This document shows positions 18,451-27,156 of a DNA stretch of 64,000 nt, one piece after another. Position 1 is the stretch's first letter; every line of letters starts with the position of its first letter. The stretch comes from MED-G105 sp039814575. Lineage in GTDB: Bacteria > Pseudomonadota > Alphaproteobacteria > Caulobacterales > Parvularculaceae. A program made the position numbers and the translations under genes. The notes under the pieces are model-generated. The model was not told the origin of the DNA, did not search any database, and saw only the letters and a program-made list of their open reading frames with translations. The stretch lies in the NCBI GenBank assembly GCA_039814575.1, contig JBCCAY010000002.1, positions 186,001-250,000 on the forward strand. Direction: 5' to 3'.

Positions 18451-19434
18451 TCACCATTTGAGCACCGCCCCGCCGACGCCGATGTCACCAAAAGAATATT
18501 GCGGTAAGAGCGCGCCCTTAGGTTTTTCGCCTAATACGTCGTCTTGGACGATTTGATCGTCCGCCTTGTCGGCCGCGACCCGGTCGAAGACGGTTTTGGG
18601 TGTCCTCACGCCCCATTTTTCTGCTCGTCGGCGCGTTTGGTCTTCTTCGCTTTGGATTTCCAATGCGTGCGGCGCGCCGGCGGCGTCGACGGCTTCGACA
18701 ACGAGATAATAGTTCCGCACTGACGGTGCATCGTTCGGTATACGATAGAAACCTGACGCCTCGCCAGGGCGCGAAACAATCCGAATGGTCAGCGCCGCTG
18801 ACAAAACGCTCGACAGAGCCGACAGGGTGTCAATTGCTGCCTGCGCGTCTTTTGCGGCGCCTTTTTCAAGCGCGTCAGCGCCGGCCCGATAGGCGGCTTC
18901 GATACGTGCCCGCGCATAGTCTGTCTCGGCGAGCGATAGGGCGGCGTCTCGCTCTTCTTTGAGAGATGTCGGCAGTGTTTCGGTGATGGCGATCGTTTCC
19001 GCCCGTTCGGCCCGCGCGGCCGGACCGGCGATCCCAAACTGATAGACGCCGCTTATGAATGCGGCGATCCCAACAATCGCTGAAACGGGCCTGAGCCAGC
19101 GGTCGCGCGCCACATAAAACCGCGCCAGAGCGAATTGCAGTCCGCCTTTATTCGGTTCGTAGGCGAAGCGCTTTTCTTCTAGAGCTTTGACGCCGTCTTG
19201 TAGGATATGGTCGGGGACGTCGATCCCTTGGGCGGCGTAAATCGTCTTGAGGCGGTCGATTAAGGCCGCTTCGCGTGCGTCGCCGTCAAGCTCGCGCGCG
19301 ACAAGCGCCGCACGATGGCGCAGCGTGTCGACGACGTCCATGGCTAACATGACATCGTCAAAGGCGGCGTCGTCAGAAGCGACGGCCTTCGACGTCATCG
19401 GTTCAGCGAAGTCGGTGGATGTGGCGGACGTCAT
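18451..19434 (-). CDS. DUF6384-like membrane-anchored protein, second gene of TelA-like operon
   Basis: A 327-residue protein. The N-terminal part (about residues 24-95) has the pattern FDDVMLAMDVVDTLRHR, then GIDVPDHILQDGVKALEE, which matches my recollection of the DUF6384 family. One membrane helix lies at about 117-138 (VSAIVGIAAFISGVYQFGI), followed by a helical segment (140-205) and a C-terminal globular domain of beta-rich character that includes SGFYRIPND and NYYLVVEAVD. The N-terminus is therefore probably cytoplasmic and the C-terminus periplasmic. It starts 11 nt after the TelA-like gene. Family name from memory, moderate certainty; biochemical function unknown. Confidence 0.7.
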   Translation of the reverse strand: MTSATSTDFAEPMTSKAVASDDAAFDDVMLAMDVVDTLRHRAALVARELDGDAREAALIDRLKTIYAAQGIDVPDHILQDGVKALEEKRFAYEPNKGGLQFALARFYVARDRWLRPVSAIVGIAAFISGVYQFGIAGPAARAERAETIAITETLPTSLKEERDAALSLAETDYARARIEAAYRAGADALEKGAAKDAQAAIDTLSALSSVLSAALTIRIVSRPGEASGFYRIPNDAPSVRNYYLVVEAVDAAGAPHALEIQSEEDQTRRRAEKWGVRTPKTVFDRVAADKADDQIVQDDVLGEKPKGALLPQYSFGDIGVGGAVLKW

Positions 19435-19445
19435 CGCGAGCGGCG

Positions 19446-20663
19446 TTATTGGGCTTTCAAGGCGTCGTCAGCGCCGGCTTCTACGAGCCGGGCGAGGCGT
19501 CGCTTGCCGTCTTCCACGGCGACGCGGATTTCATTGGAGTTTTCTGTCGCCAGCGTGCGCATTTCAGCAATGATTTCTTGGCTGCGCGCTTGGTAATTCA
19601 CGACCGAGTCAACGAGCGTCTTCACCGCGGCGGCTGAGACGGTTGGTCCGTACCCAGCCTTCACGGCCGCTTCTTGCACTTTGCCGCCAATGTCGGACAG
19701 CGTCTCCAGGCTTTCATTGATGCCCTTCTTCATGGCTTCGAGGGTTTGCGTCGACTCATGCAGGCCATGCATGCCGGTGAAGGTCGCTGTCAGCGCCGTC
19801 AGCACGGTTTCGTTGGTGCCGAAGAACGACACGGCTTGCGCGTAAACGCGCTCTTTTGCGCTCGTCGTTTGCACGAGCCGGGTCATGATGACTTCCGACG
19901 TGTTGTAGCCGATGGTGATATTGTCTGAGAGATCCTTCGCGACTTGGTAGCGCTTTTCTTCTTTCTGGAGGGCGCGCAGGGCTTCGTCGCGGTCGAGCTC
20001 AAGGCCAGCGCGTTCCGCGGCGTCGTCTCCGGCATAGGCGCTGACTTTGTCAACGGCGGCGCCGACGGCGCTTTTGGCGCCGTTGAGTTTTTCTGAGGCC
20101 GTTTTGAGGATTTCGAGCGCCATCACTTCGGATTGTTTCAACGCGCCGCGGAAGTCGCGATAGGCTTCCAGGATACGGATCTCGCGCTCCACCTGGTCGC
20201 GGGTATCGGCGGCGACTTCCAGATAGAGGTCTTTGATTTTATCAAAGCGCTCGGCGATGTCGCCGCGGGTCATCTTCATCCAGACGTTTTGGATGCGTTC
20301 GATCGTGTTGATTTTGCCGTCAGCGTATTGGTCGACGAGGGATTTGGCGTCATCGCGGATGGAATCGAAGGCTGCGTTGATCCCGTCATAGCGCTCGCCG
20401 ACGGACATGCCGGCGACTTGCTCACGCACCACCTCATTAAAGTGGGAGGATTGATCGAGCGTTCGGGCGATCGCGGCGACACGCGTTTCGTCAAGGTCGG
20501 AAATCTGGTTGAGGAGGGCGATGACAGGGGCGGGGGCGGTGTCCGCGGACGTGAAACCGAGAGCTTTTAGCTCGCCCATGGCTTTGTCGAGATATTGAAG
20601 CGCTGTGGTGCGCTGAGGAGGGGCGATGTCGGGCGTCGCTTTGGCGATGGGGGCGTCGGTCAT
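19446..20663 (-). CDS. TelA-like (toxic anion resistance-type) helical protein, first gene of operon
   Basis: A 405-residue, cytoplasmic, mostly helical protein without signal peptide. Its size, helical periodicity and the region EVIMTRLVQTTSAKERVYAQ through FTGMHGLHESTQTLEAMKKG resemble the TelA/KlaA (toxic anion resistance, YceH) family, whose members sit beside TerD-type stress genes or other envelope-stress genes; the biochemical activity of that family is not established. Similarity is judged by pattern, so it may be a distinct family. It is first in a tight three-gene operon with a DUF6384-like membrane protein and a coiled-coil protein. It is divergent from sucC, with a 220-nt intergenic region between them. 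Confidence 0.65.
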   Translation of the reverse strand: MTDAPIAKATPDIAPPQRTTALQYLDKAMGELKALGFTSADTAPAPVIALLNQISDLDETRVAAIARTLDQSSHFNEVVREQVAGMSVGERYDGINAAFDSIRDDAKSLVDQYADGKINTIERIQNVWMKMTRGDIAERFDKIKDLYLEVAADTRDQVEREIRILEAYRDFRGALKQSEVMALEILKTASEKLNGAKSAVGAAVDKVSAYAGDDAAERAGLELDRDEALRALQKEEKRYQVAKDLSDNITIGYNTSEVIMTRLVQTTSAKERVYAQAVSFFGTNETVLTALTATFTGMHGLHESTQTLEAMKKGINESLETLSDIGGKVQEAAVKAGYGPTVSAAAVKTLVDSVVNYQARSQEIIAEMRTLATENSNEIRVAVEDGKRRLARLVEAGADDALKAQ

Positions 20664-20883
20664 GGCGTTCTTATCTCCCGCTTAAGATCAGTTTCGTACA
20701 TACGATGTGCAAGGGCCGCCGCCCAGACCTTGCGCTGCGCTTTGGTGAAGAAAAACCAAACGCCCGGCGCGTGGGCGGTCGGCCCGGTCGCCCGCAACAC
20801 CGCCGCTTGCTTGGCGGTGCGGCGCGCTGTAACCAAAAGAAAAGCGCCTCCCTCGCGCGCCTCGCCGCAAAGGATATCGTCCC

Positions 20884-22074
20884 ATGAACATTCATGAATA
20901 CCAGGCCAAAGAGCTTTTGAAATCCTATGGCGCGCCGGTCGCCGACGGCCGGGTCGTGCTGCCGGGCGACAATGCCGAAGCGAAAGCCAAAGAGTTGCCA
21001 GGGCCGGTTTATGTGGTGAAGGCGCAGATCCACGCCGGCGGCCGCGGCAAGGGCTCCTTCAAAGAAGCCGAAGCTGGCGAAAAAGGCGGCGTGCGACTCG
21101 CAAAGTCGCCGTCAGAAGCGGCGAATTTCGCTAAGCAAATGCTCGGCGCGACGCTCGTCACCAAGCAGACGGGCGATTCGGGCAAGCAAGTTAACCGGAT
21201 CTATATCGAAGACGGCGCGGATATTGAGACCGAGCTTTATCTTTCCATGCTCGTCGATCGCGCTGAGGGGCAGATCGCTTTCATCGCCTCGACTGAGGGC
21301 GGCATGAATATCGAAGAAGTCGCCGAGGAAACGCCGGATAAAATCCACACCATTCATGTGGACCCGGCGACGGGCCTGATGCCCCACCATGGCCGCGCCG
21401 TCGCCAAGGCGCTGGGGCTTTCCGGGCCGGCTGCGAAGCAATGCGGCAAGCTCGCCGGGACGCTCTATAAGGCGTTCACGGAAAAAGACATGGAGATGCT
21501 GGAGATTAACCCGCTCATCGTCATGAAGAGCGGCGATATCCGCGTGCTCGACGCTAAAGTCGGGTTCGACGGTAATGCGCTTTTCCGCCATCCCGACGTG
21601 ATGGAGCTGCGCGACGTCACCGAAGAAGATCCGCTGGAGCTGAAAGCCTCGGAGTTCGATCTTTCCTACATCAAGCTCGATGGCGATATTGGCTGCATGG
21701 TCAACGGCGCCGGGCTCGCCATGGCGACCATGGATATTATCAAGCAATACGGCGCGGAGCCAGCGAACTTTCTCGATGTCGGCGGCGGCGCCAGCAAAGA
21801 GAAAGTAACCGAAGCGTTTAAGATCATTACCTCCGATCCCGGCGTGAAAGGCATTCTCGTCAACATTTTCGGCGGCATTATGCGCTGTGACACGATTGCG
21901 GAAGGCGTCGTTGCGGCCGTGAAAGAAGTCGGCTTGCAAGTGCCTTTAGTCGTGCGTCTTGAAGGTACGAACGTTGAGGCCGGCAAGAAGATTTTGTCCG
22001 AGAGCGGATTGGCGATCACGCCGGCCGACGATTTGGAAGATGCGGCGGAGAAGGTCGTCAAAGCCGTCGGATAA
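20884..22074 (+). CDS. sucC: Succinyl-CoA synthetase (ADP-forming) beta subunit
   Basis: TCA-cycle enzyme converting succinyl-CoA to succinate with nucleotide triphosphate formation; the beta subunit binds nucleotide through an ATP-grasp domain and completes the active site with SucD. The 396-residue protein begins MNIHEYQAKELL, has the GGRGKG loop and ends with the ligase domain (VNIFGGIMRCDTIAEGV). Unusually, no sucD follows: the next gene is an unrelated 164-residue protein, and none is present upstream in the window. The alpha subunit must be encoded elsewhere if the enzyme is functional. Confidence 0.96.
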   Translation: MNIHEYQAKELLKSYGAPVADGRVVLPGDNAEAKAKELPGPVYVVKAQIHAGGRGKGSFKEAEAGEKGGVRLAKSPSEAANFAKQMLGATLVTKQTGDSGKQVNRIYIEDGADIETELYLSMLVDRAEGQIAFIASTEGGMNIEEVAEETPDKIHTIHVDPATGLMPHHGRAVAKALGLSGPAAKQCGKLAGTLYKAFTEKDMEMLEINPLIVMKSGDIRVLDAKVGFDGNALFRHPDVMELRDVTEEDPLELKASEFDLSYIKLDGDIGCMVNGAGLAMATMDIIKQYGAEPANFLDVGGGASKEKVTEAFKIITSDPGVKGILVNIFGGIMRCDTIAEGVVAAVKEVGLQVPLVVRLEGTNVEAGKKILSESGLAITPADDLEDAAEKVVKAVG

Positions 22075-22242
22075 TTTATGCCGGTCGGCGGCGACGCGCT
22101 CACGCCCGCCGCTGCTGTGACGTCGCTTCTTGTCGTCGTTACAACAGTGTTTTATCGGGCCGTTTCGCAGGTATAATACGAAGCGTTGAACGCATGCGCC
22201 GCGGCCTATCGGTCTTAGGGCGTATTCGAGAGTTATAGTGTC

Positions 22243-22737
22243 ATGTCAGGAACCGATTTATCGGATGTGCTCACGGCGTTCTTCGCGGACCCGGGCGATG
22301 CCTTCGCGGAACTTGGGCCGGCCTTGGAGCCGTTCGGCTATCGTCTCTTGGACGACCACAAAGGCCTTGAGGGACTTTTGCCACGGCCCGATTTAACGCC
22401 GGGGGATTGTTTTGTCTGGCGTACGGCGTTCGAAAACGCCCCTTTTCTTATTCTCTCGCGCACTGACGCGCCAACCCAAGAGGGGCGTGACGGACGCCTT
22501 GTGTTCGTGCAAAGACGGGTTTGGTTGATGGAGATCCCCGAAGAGCGAGGCCGCGCTTTTGTCGATAAAGCGGCCGGCGGCCCGCCGGCGGAGACACTGC
22601 CCCAAGAAGGCGGCGCCCGCGCGCATATCTGGACGCTCCCCGCCGCGCCGCCGGTCTTGCAAGACGGTTATCGCTTGTTCGTGGCGGCCGATCAGGAAGC
22701 GCTGATCCTCGACCGTATCGCGATGGTGCGAGCATAG
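22243..22737 (+). CDS. Hypothetical cytoplasmic protein
   Basis: A 164-residue soluble protein (start MSGTDLSDVL) with no recognised domain. It has no signal or membrane helix; it contains acidic, tryptophan-bearing and proline-rich segments (PGDCFVWRTAF, RRVWLMEIPEE, AHIWTLPAAPP). It lies 168 nt after sucC on the same strand, in the place where sucD would be expected. Codon use resembles its neighbours. Nothing in the sequence indicates a function. Confidence 0.65.
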   Translation: MSGTDLSDVLTAFFADPGDAFAELGPALEPFGYRLLDDHKGLEGLLPRPDLTPGDCFVWRTAFENAPFLILSRTDAPTQEGRDGRLVFVQRRVWLMEIPEERGRAFVDKAAGGPPAETLPQEGGARAHIWTLPAAPPVLQDGYRLFVAADQEALILDRIAMVRA

Positions 22738-22768
22738 GCGCTTCTGTCCAGGTGGCGGCCGTTCAGGC

Positions 22769-23701
22769 TTATTTCACAAACAGTAAGCCCGGTCTCGCGG
22801 TTCCGGATGATGCCGTAATCAAGCCGAAGTTCGAAATGTAAAACCCGTCCTTGTAGGGAGCGATAGAGGCGGGGAAGTCGAGGGCGTCGTCTTCCGACCA
22901 GCTGCTGACTGCGCCGTCATAACTGACGATGCTCAATTGATCGGTGCGATTAACGGCGACGACAACGCCTTTCGGGCCGGCGACGATACCGTCGGCGCCT
23001 TCAAGGAGCGCGCAATTCGTTTCATTGAGCGCCGTCATTGTTTTGGGGTTTCCTTCTTCGATGTCGATTCGGAAAATCTGTGCACGGTCGGTATTGGCGA
23101 TGTAAAGGGCGTCGTCCGGTCCGAAATCAAGACCGTTTGCGCCGATCGCGAAGCCTAATTCGTCCGGCTCGCAAACCAAGGGATCGCCTTTCAAGTTTGG
23201 ATCAGCGAACCACTCGGAGGCCTCGCCGTCTGGTGTGATGCGCCAGATGACGCCGGCCGCGGAATCCGACACGAGTGCATCGCCGCCGTTCATCCAGGCG
23301 ATGTCATTGGGAAGCACCATACCCTCGGCCGTAGCGAACAACGTCGCGTTTCCTCCGTCCGATCCGACTTTGTAGACGCCGGTCGTCGTCTTCTCATCAT
23401 AAGAGGCAAGCCCGGCCCACAGCGAACCGTCCGGCGCGACGCTAAGGCCTGTTAAAAACCCTTTTCCTTGCGGCAAAGACGGATAGGTCGCAAATTCCGA
23501 TTGTTCGCCGTCCGCGATGCGAATGACTTTCTGGGCCATCGCTAGACCGAGAAACACCTCATCGCCTCTCACCGCGAGCCCCTCCGGCAATTCATTTGCT
23601 TTGGGATCGAGAGACAGCGTGACCGATACATTGGCGTGCGGCGCTTCGACGGAGGGAGTGCAGGCGACGAGCATCGCTAGGCAGAAAAGAGGTCTGAACA
23701 C
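22769..23701 (-). CDS. SMP-30/gluconolactonase-like beta-propeller lipoprotein
   Basis: A 310-residue exported protein. The N-terminus is a lipoprotein signal with lipobox LVAC (Cys14). The mature part is a six-bladed propeller-like sequence with repeated motifs such as EGLAVRGDEVFLGLA, FLTGLSVAPDGSLWAGLA, MVLPNDIAWMNGGDALVSD and GANGLDFGPDDALYIANT, the pattern of SMP-30/gluconolaconase/NHL relatives. A lactonase or a ligand-binding role is possible; I did not assign metal ligands. It is convergent with the preceding hypothetical gene and stands alone on its strand. Confidence 0.75.
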   Translation of the reverse strand: MFRPLFCLAMLVACTPSVEAPHANVSVTLSLDPKANELPEGLAVRGDEVFLGLAMAQKVIRIADGEQSEFATYPSLPQGKGFLTGLSVAPDGSLWAGLASYDEKTTTGVYKVGSDGGNATLFATAEGMVLPNDIAWMNGGDALVSDSAAGVIWRITPDGEASEWFADPNLKGDPLVCEPDELGFAIGANGLDFGPDDALYIANTDRAQIFRIDIEEGNPKTMTALNETNCALLEGADGIVAGPKGVVVAVNRTDQLSIVSYDGAVSSWSEDDALDFPASIAPYKDGFYISNFGLITASSGTARPGLLFVK

Positions 23702-23911
23702 GACGAACTCCTAGGTTGAGCTGCGAAAGTTCTAAGTGCAGTCATAGGAAATGGTCTCACCGACCTACAGGTGATGGCGATTGATGGCAATTGATTAGGC
23801 GTAATTGTTGATTAGGTGCATCTGGCGAAGAAACGAACAGGGCCTGATAGTGCGGCCAATGATGCGTTGATCTTTAACAGCATCAAGACCGCACTACGGT
23901 AAGGAGGCGTG

Positions 23912-24265
23912 ATGCCTGAGGTGATGCCTGCGGTTATGTTAGAACCGATTGTCTTGCTTGGCGGCGGCGCGTTCATCGGCGCCGTCTGGGCGCTACTATT
24001 ATCGCCTTTTTTTCGAATGCGGTTTGTCGTAACGCTCGCCTTCGGCGCGCTTGTTCTTGTTGGCGCTGCTGTTGTGTTCCTCGTATGGGTGATTCGCTGG
24101 GCTAAGGCGGAGCAGACAATGTGCGATGCGCGACAAGCGGCCGACGGCTCGGTTTTACTCGACTGCCAAGCGATTGGTTTAGTTACAGCGTTTCCCGTCT
24201 TTAACGCCCTTGCTGCGTTGGCGGCGTTTTTGATTGTGGCGGTAATCATGCGGCTGCGCGGTTGA
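23912..24265 (+). CDS. Hypothetical small membrane protein
   Basis: A 117-residue protein with three hydrophobic segments at about residues 9-30, 36-62 and 88-112, and a short polar loop containing two cysteines (TMCDARQAADGSVLLDCQ). The ATG at 23912 is chosen because AAGGAGG ends 4 nt before it; a GTG immediately upstream is too close. The cysteines could form a disulfide if the loop is periplasmic. No family recognised and no obvious operon partner. Confidence 0.6.
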   Translation: MPEVMPAVMLEPIVLLGGGAFIGAVWALLLSPFFRMRFVVTLAFGALVLVGAAVVFLVWVIRWAKAEQTMCDARQAADGSVLLDCQAIGLVTAFPVFNALAALAAFLIVAVIMRLRG

Positions 24266-24403
24266 TATTGTCGAACACATTCCTATCGTTTGCTCAAACG
24301 ATGCGATTAAAATCAGTTTACAGAAGACGATAGCTGAGTAGATCGCGCGCTTTCTGTTTTATGCGTCTTCAGCGCTGCGAAACGCATAGGAAGCATTCGA
24401 TCG

Positions 24404-25417
24404 TTACCCGCTGAATACGGCTTCGTTGCTAATCCAAATTCCGAGAGCGAACAGCCCAATCAGGAGCGTCGCCCACACAATATAGCTTATCCGGCGTGAC
24501 TTTTCGGCGTTTTTTTGTTGCAACCACCGTCTCGGTTGCACGCCTTTCCAAGCAAAAACAATCTGCGCTGACAGCAGCACACAGATAACATTGAGCAAAA
24601 CGAGAATTGCTGCTGCAAGGGCGTTCTTAAAATCGCCAACGCCGAGATAAATGGCCGAAGCGGCGGAGGGCGGCAATAATGCGACCGCGACCATAACGCC
24701 AACCAGCGCCGACGACACCCCGCTCGTTAATGAAAGCGCCGCGGCCGCGCCTGACGCCAGCGCAAGGGCGACGACTTCCGGATTGATATTAGTGCGGGCG
24801 ATGAGTTCCTGGCTTTCAAGATTAACCGGAACCAACAACGCCAGCAGAAAAACGGTGCCAAATCCAACGGCGAGCCCGCAGATCGCCGTACGCGACGCTT
24901 TAATCATTAACCCCGCTGAACCAAGCGCTGAGCCAAGGCTAAACCCAATGACCGGCCCTAATAGTGGGGCAATCACCATAGCGCCGATGACGACGGCGAC
25001 ATTGTCTTCATTAAGACCAATGGCCGCGACGATCGCGGAAAGCACCGTTAAAACAATAAAATCTGAATTCAGCCGACTATTGCTTGTGACTTCGACGACG
25101 AGCGCTTCACGCATGGCTTTTTTTCGTCGGTTCTTCTTCTCGTTCGTATCTTCTTCGTCGACCGGCGGCGCTTCAATTCTCGGTAGGGTCGCTTCCACAT
25201 CTAAGAGCACGAGCCGCCATTGTTCTTTACTGGCGAACATGATTTGGACGGCGTCCATCAGGGATTGCCCTTCGCCGTCTTCAAGCAGGATTTGAACGGT
25301 TTCTCGATTGCTGTCCGGCTCTACTTCCCGTGACCAATCCACCGGATGAGCGCTCTCTATCGCGTGTTCGACGCGATCGCGATAAGAGCTTGGGTAAGCG
25401 AGTTGGATGAGTTTCAT
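24404..25417 (-). CDS. DUF389 / TIGR00341-family membrane protein
   Basis: A 337-residue protein. The N-terminal soluble domain (about 1-110; MKLIQLAYPSSY) is followed by a basic linker and six or seven membrane helices. The transmembrane core carries the DUF389 signatures NSDFIVLTVLSAIVAAIGL, VVIGAMVIAPLLGPVIG and VALLPPSAA. The biochemical role of this family is not established. I chose the ATG at 25417 since family members begin near this point; the longer frame from 25456 has no support. It is an isolated gene. Confidence 0.85.
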   Translation of the reverse strand: MKLIQLAYPSSYRDRVEHAIESAHPVDWSREVEPDSNRETVQILLEDGEGQSLMDAVQIMFASKEQWRLVLLDVEATLPRIEAPPVDEEDTNEKKNRRKKAMREALVVEVTSNSRLNSDFIVLTVLSAIVAAIGLNEDNVAVVIGAMVIAPLLGPVIGFSLGSALGSAGLMIKASRTAICGLAVGFGTVFLLALLVPVNLESQELIARTNINPEVVALALASGAAAALSLTSGVSSALVGVMVAVALLPPSAASAIYLGVGDFKNALAAAILVLLNVICVLLSAQIVFAWKGVQPRRWLQQKNAEKSRRISYIVWATLLIGLFALGIWISNEAVFSG

Positions 25418-25702
25418 AGCGACTGTCCGTTTGCCGACTGTATCGTCACGATACAAGAAGAGATTAAATCAAACGGCGTTCGGACACTATATCACATGGG
25501 AATTCCATTTCGTGTTTGAGGGCTAAATTGCCGATAGCGTGACAACTAATGTGGGTCGGCTTAAGATACACGCCGAACCTGTTGTTCAGACTTATCCGAA
25601 GTGGACCCAAAGAAAAACGCTGCGGGCTTAGCATCGGCGCTTTTACCAGTGCATTGTGCTGTGCTTACCCGGTGAATAGGGCCGTGAGATACTTCAAACG
25701 GT

Positions 25703-26161
25703 TCACCTTGTGTAAGAACCGTCAAGAGTCATGCCGTCGCTGTGTGCGCCCATCCAGTTTAGAGTGTCTGCCGTGTCCGCGAGGCCAAGGTCGTAAAGGT
25801 CCGCCATCAGAAAGACCTTGTCGTCGCGGAAGAACCACTGCCCATCGACGCCGAACCGCAAGGGCGGCTTTCCTACTATTGTGTAGGTTCCGGTGACGAC
25901 GGCTGTGACGGCGTTTGGTTCATGGAGGCGAATTTTTCCAGCGCGCCATTCACGCCGATCAAATTTCTGGTCGAAACCGGCAAGCGACCGCTGGAAGCCT
26001 TTGATAATGGCGGTCCGGCCTTTCACCTCGCATGCGTAAGGTCCGCCCGCGACGACATAAAGGCAGTCTTCTGTGAGATGGCTTGCCGCCTCGTCCCAGC
26101 GGCCGTTCATTGCGGCGGTTTCAAACGCGGTGATCCAAGATTTCCAGGCTTCATAGACCAT
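25703..26161 (-). CDS. NTF2-like / SnoaL-like domain protein
   Basis: A 152-residue cone-shaped alpha+beta (NTF2-like) protein, judged from the helix WKSWITAFETAAMNGRWDEAASHL followed by TEDCLYVVAGGPY and beta strands through TAVVTGTYTI and GQWFFRDDKVFLMADLYDL. Such folds act as small-molecule isomerases, hydrolases or binding proteins; the substrate is unknown. The start at 26161 has GGAAGGAG at good spacing. It is the last gene of a minus-strand run behind the MmyB-type regulator, the GMC oxidoreductase and the aldehyde dehydrogenase. Confidence 0.7.
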   Translation of the reverse strand: MVYEAWKSWITAFETAAMNGRWDEAASHLTEDCLYVVAGGPYACEVKGRTAIIKGFQRSLAGFDQKFDRREWRAGKIRLHEPNAVTAVVTGTYTIVGKPPLRFGVDGQWFFRDDKVFLMADLYDLGLADTADTLNWMGAHSDGMTLDGSYTR

Positions 26162-26248
26162 TGATGCGGTCTCCTTCCAATCGGACGAAGGAAACACGCA
26201 GCGGATACAATGCGCCATTCCCAATCGGGAATAAAAGCGATTCAAATG

Positions 26249-27043
26249 CTAACCTTCGCAGATGTCGCGGATAACCGTCTCCGACGTTTCATCGGCGGGA
26301 AGAAACTGCTCGATCCGAAGACGTTCGGCTTCCGCGCTGCCCGGTACGCCGACGCTCGTCACCAGGCAGACTAAGCCAAACTCAGTGCCGCCAATGCGGT
26401 AGTGTTCCGCCAATATTGGCGGTGCAGACGGCGGTCTGCGCTCAAAATCGATGCGCCGGATATGCGGGTAGTGGGAGACTTCGCTAACAAGGGAAAGCGC
26501 CTCTGCGTCTCCTTTCGCCTCCCGCAGCACACGCCCAAGAACAGCGGATATGAATGCGCCGGGGTCGACAATGAAAGGGAAGAGCCCCGCTTCGTGTAGG
26601 CATAACCGAAGAAGATTGGGTCGACCGGTTACTGCGGCGAGGTTGACGCCGCCCTCTTTCTCGGCGAAAGCGAATAATTTTTCGACGCTTTCATTAGTAT
26701 CCAGAATATTCTGCGCCGTATCAAGGAGAAATGCGGGGAACGGTTCTTGTTGACGAAGAACGCGCCCAACGACAGAGCGGACGCCGGGGGGAATATCCGT
26801 ATTTGGCAAGCCTATGGCGTAGCCGGCCGCAGATAAAAGCAGAGCGCTCTGTTCAGCGTTCAGCTCCAGCGATGCGGCGAGACGAGTGACGACGTCCCGG
26901 CCTGGAGCAGCGCGACCGTTTTCAAGAAAGCTGACATAGCGCTGTGTCGTTTGCGATCGGGCGGCTAGGTCTAACTGAGTCATGCCACGTAGAGACCGAA
27001 AGTTTCTCAAGACATCGCCGAAAGCGCTTTTTCGATCGATCAT
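26249..27043 (-). CDS. MmyB-type helix-turn-helix transcriptional regulator
   Basis: A 264-residue regulator. Residues about 8-64 form an HTH_3/XRE domain (LRGMTQLDLAARSQTTQRYVSFLENG), and the rest is an MmyB-like ligand-binding PAS-type domain (LLDTAQNILDTN, NLLRLCLHEAG, HYPHIRRI, FGLVCLVTSVG). In actinobacterial examples this domain binds a fatty-acid-like ligand. It lies directly between the GMC oxidoreductase and an NTF2-like gene on the same strand, so it may control these catabolic genes. This is inference from position. Confidence 0.85.
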   Translation of the reverse strand: MIDRKSAFGDVLRNFRSLRGMTQLDLAARSQTTQRYVSFLENGRAAPGRDVVTRLAASLELNAEQSALLLSAAGYAIGLPNTDIPPGVRSVVGRVLRQQEPFPAFLLDTAQNILDTNESVEKLFAFAEKEGGVNLAAVTGRPNLLRLCLHEAGLFPFIVDPGAFISAVLGRVLREAKGDAEALSLVSEVSHYPHIRRIDFERRPPSAPPILAEHYRIGGTEFGLVCLVTSVGVPGSAEAERLRIEQFLPADETSETVIRDICEG

Positions 27044-27156
27044 CGGCCAGCTTTCTCAGTGAAAAGACTTGGTTCAGATTGGGTTTTTAGGTAGGAGCGA
27101 GCGAACAACAAAAATGTCGCATAAGCTTTTCTAGCCTCTTTTTAAAGAGGCCGCCA

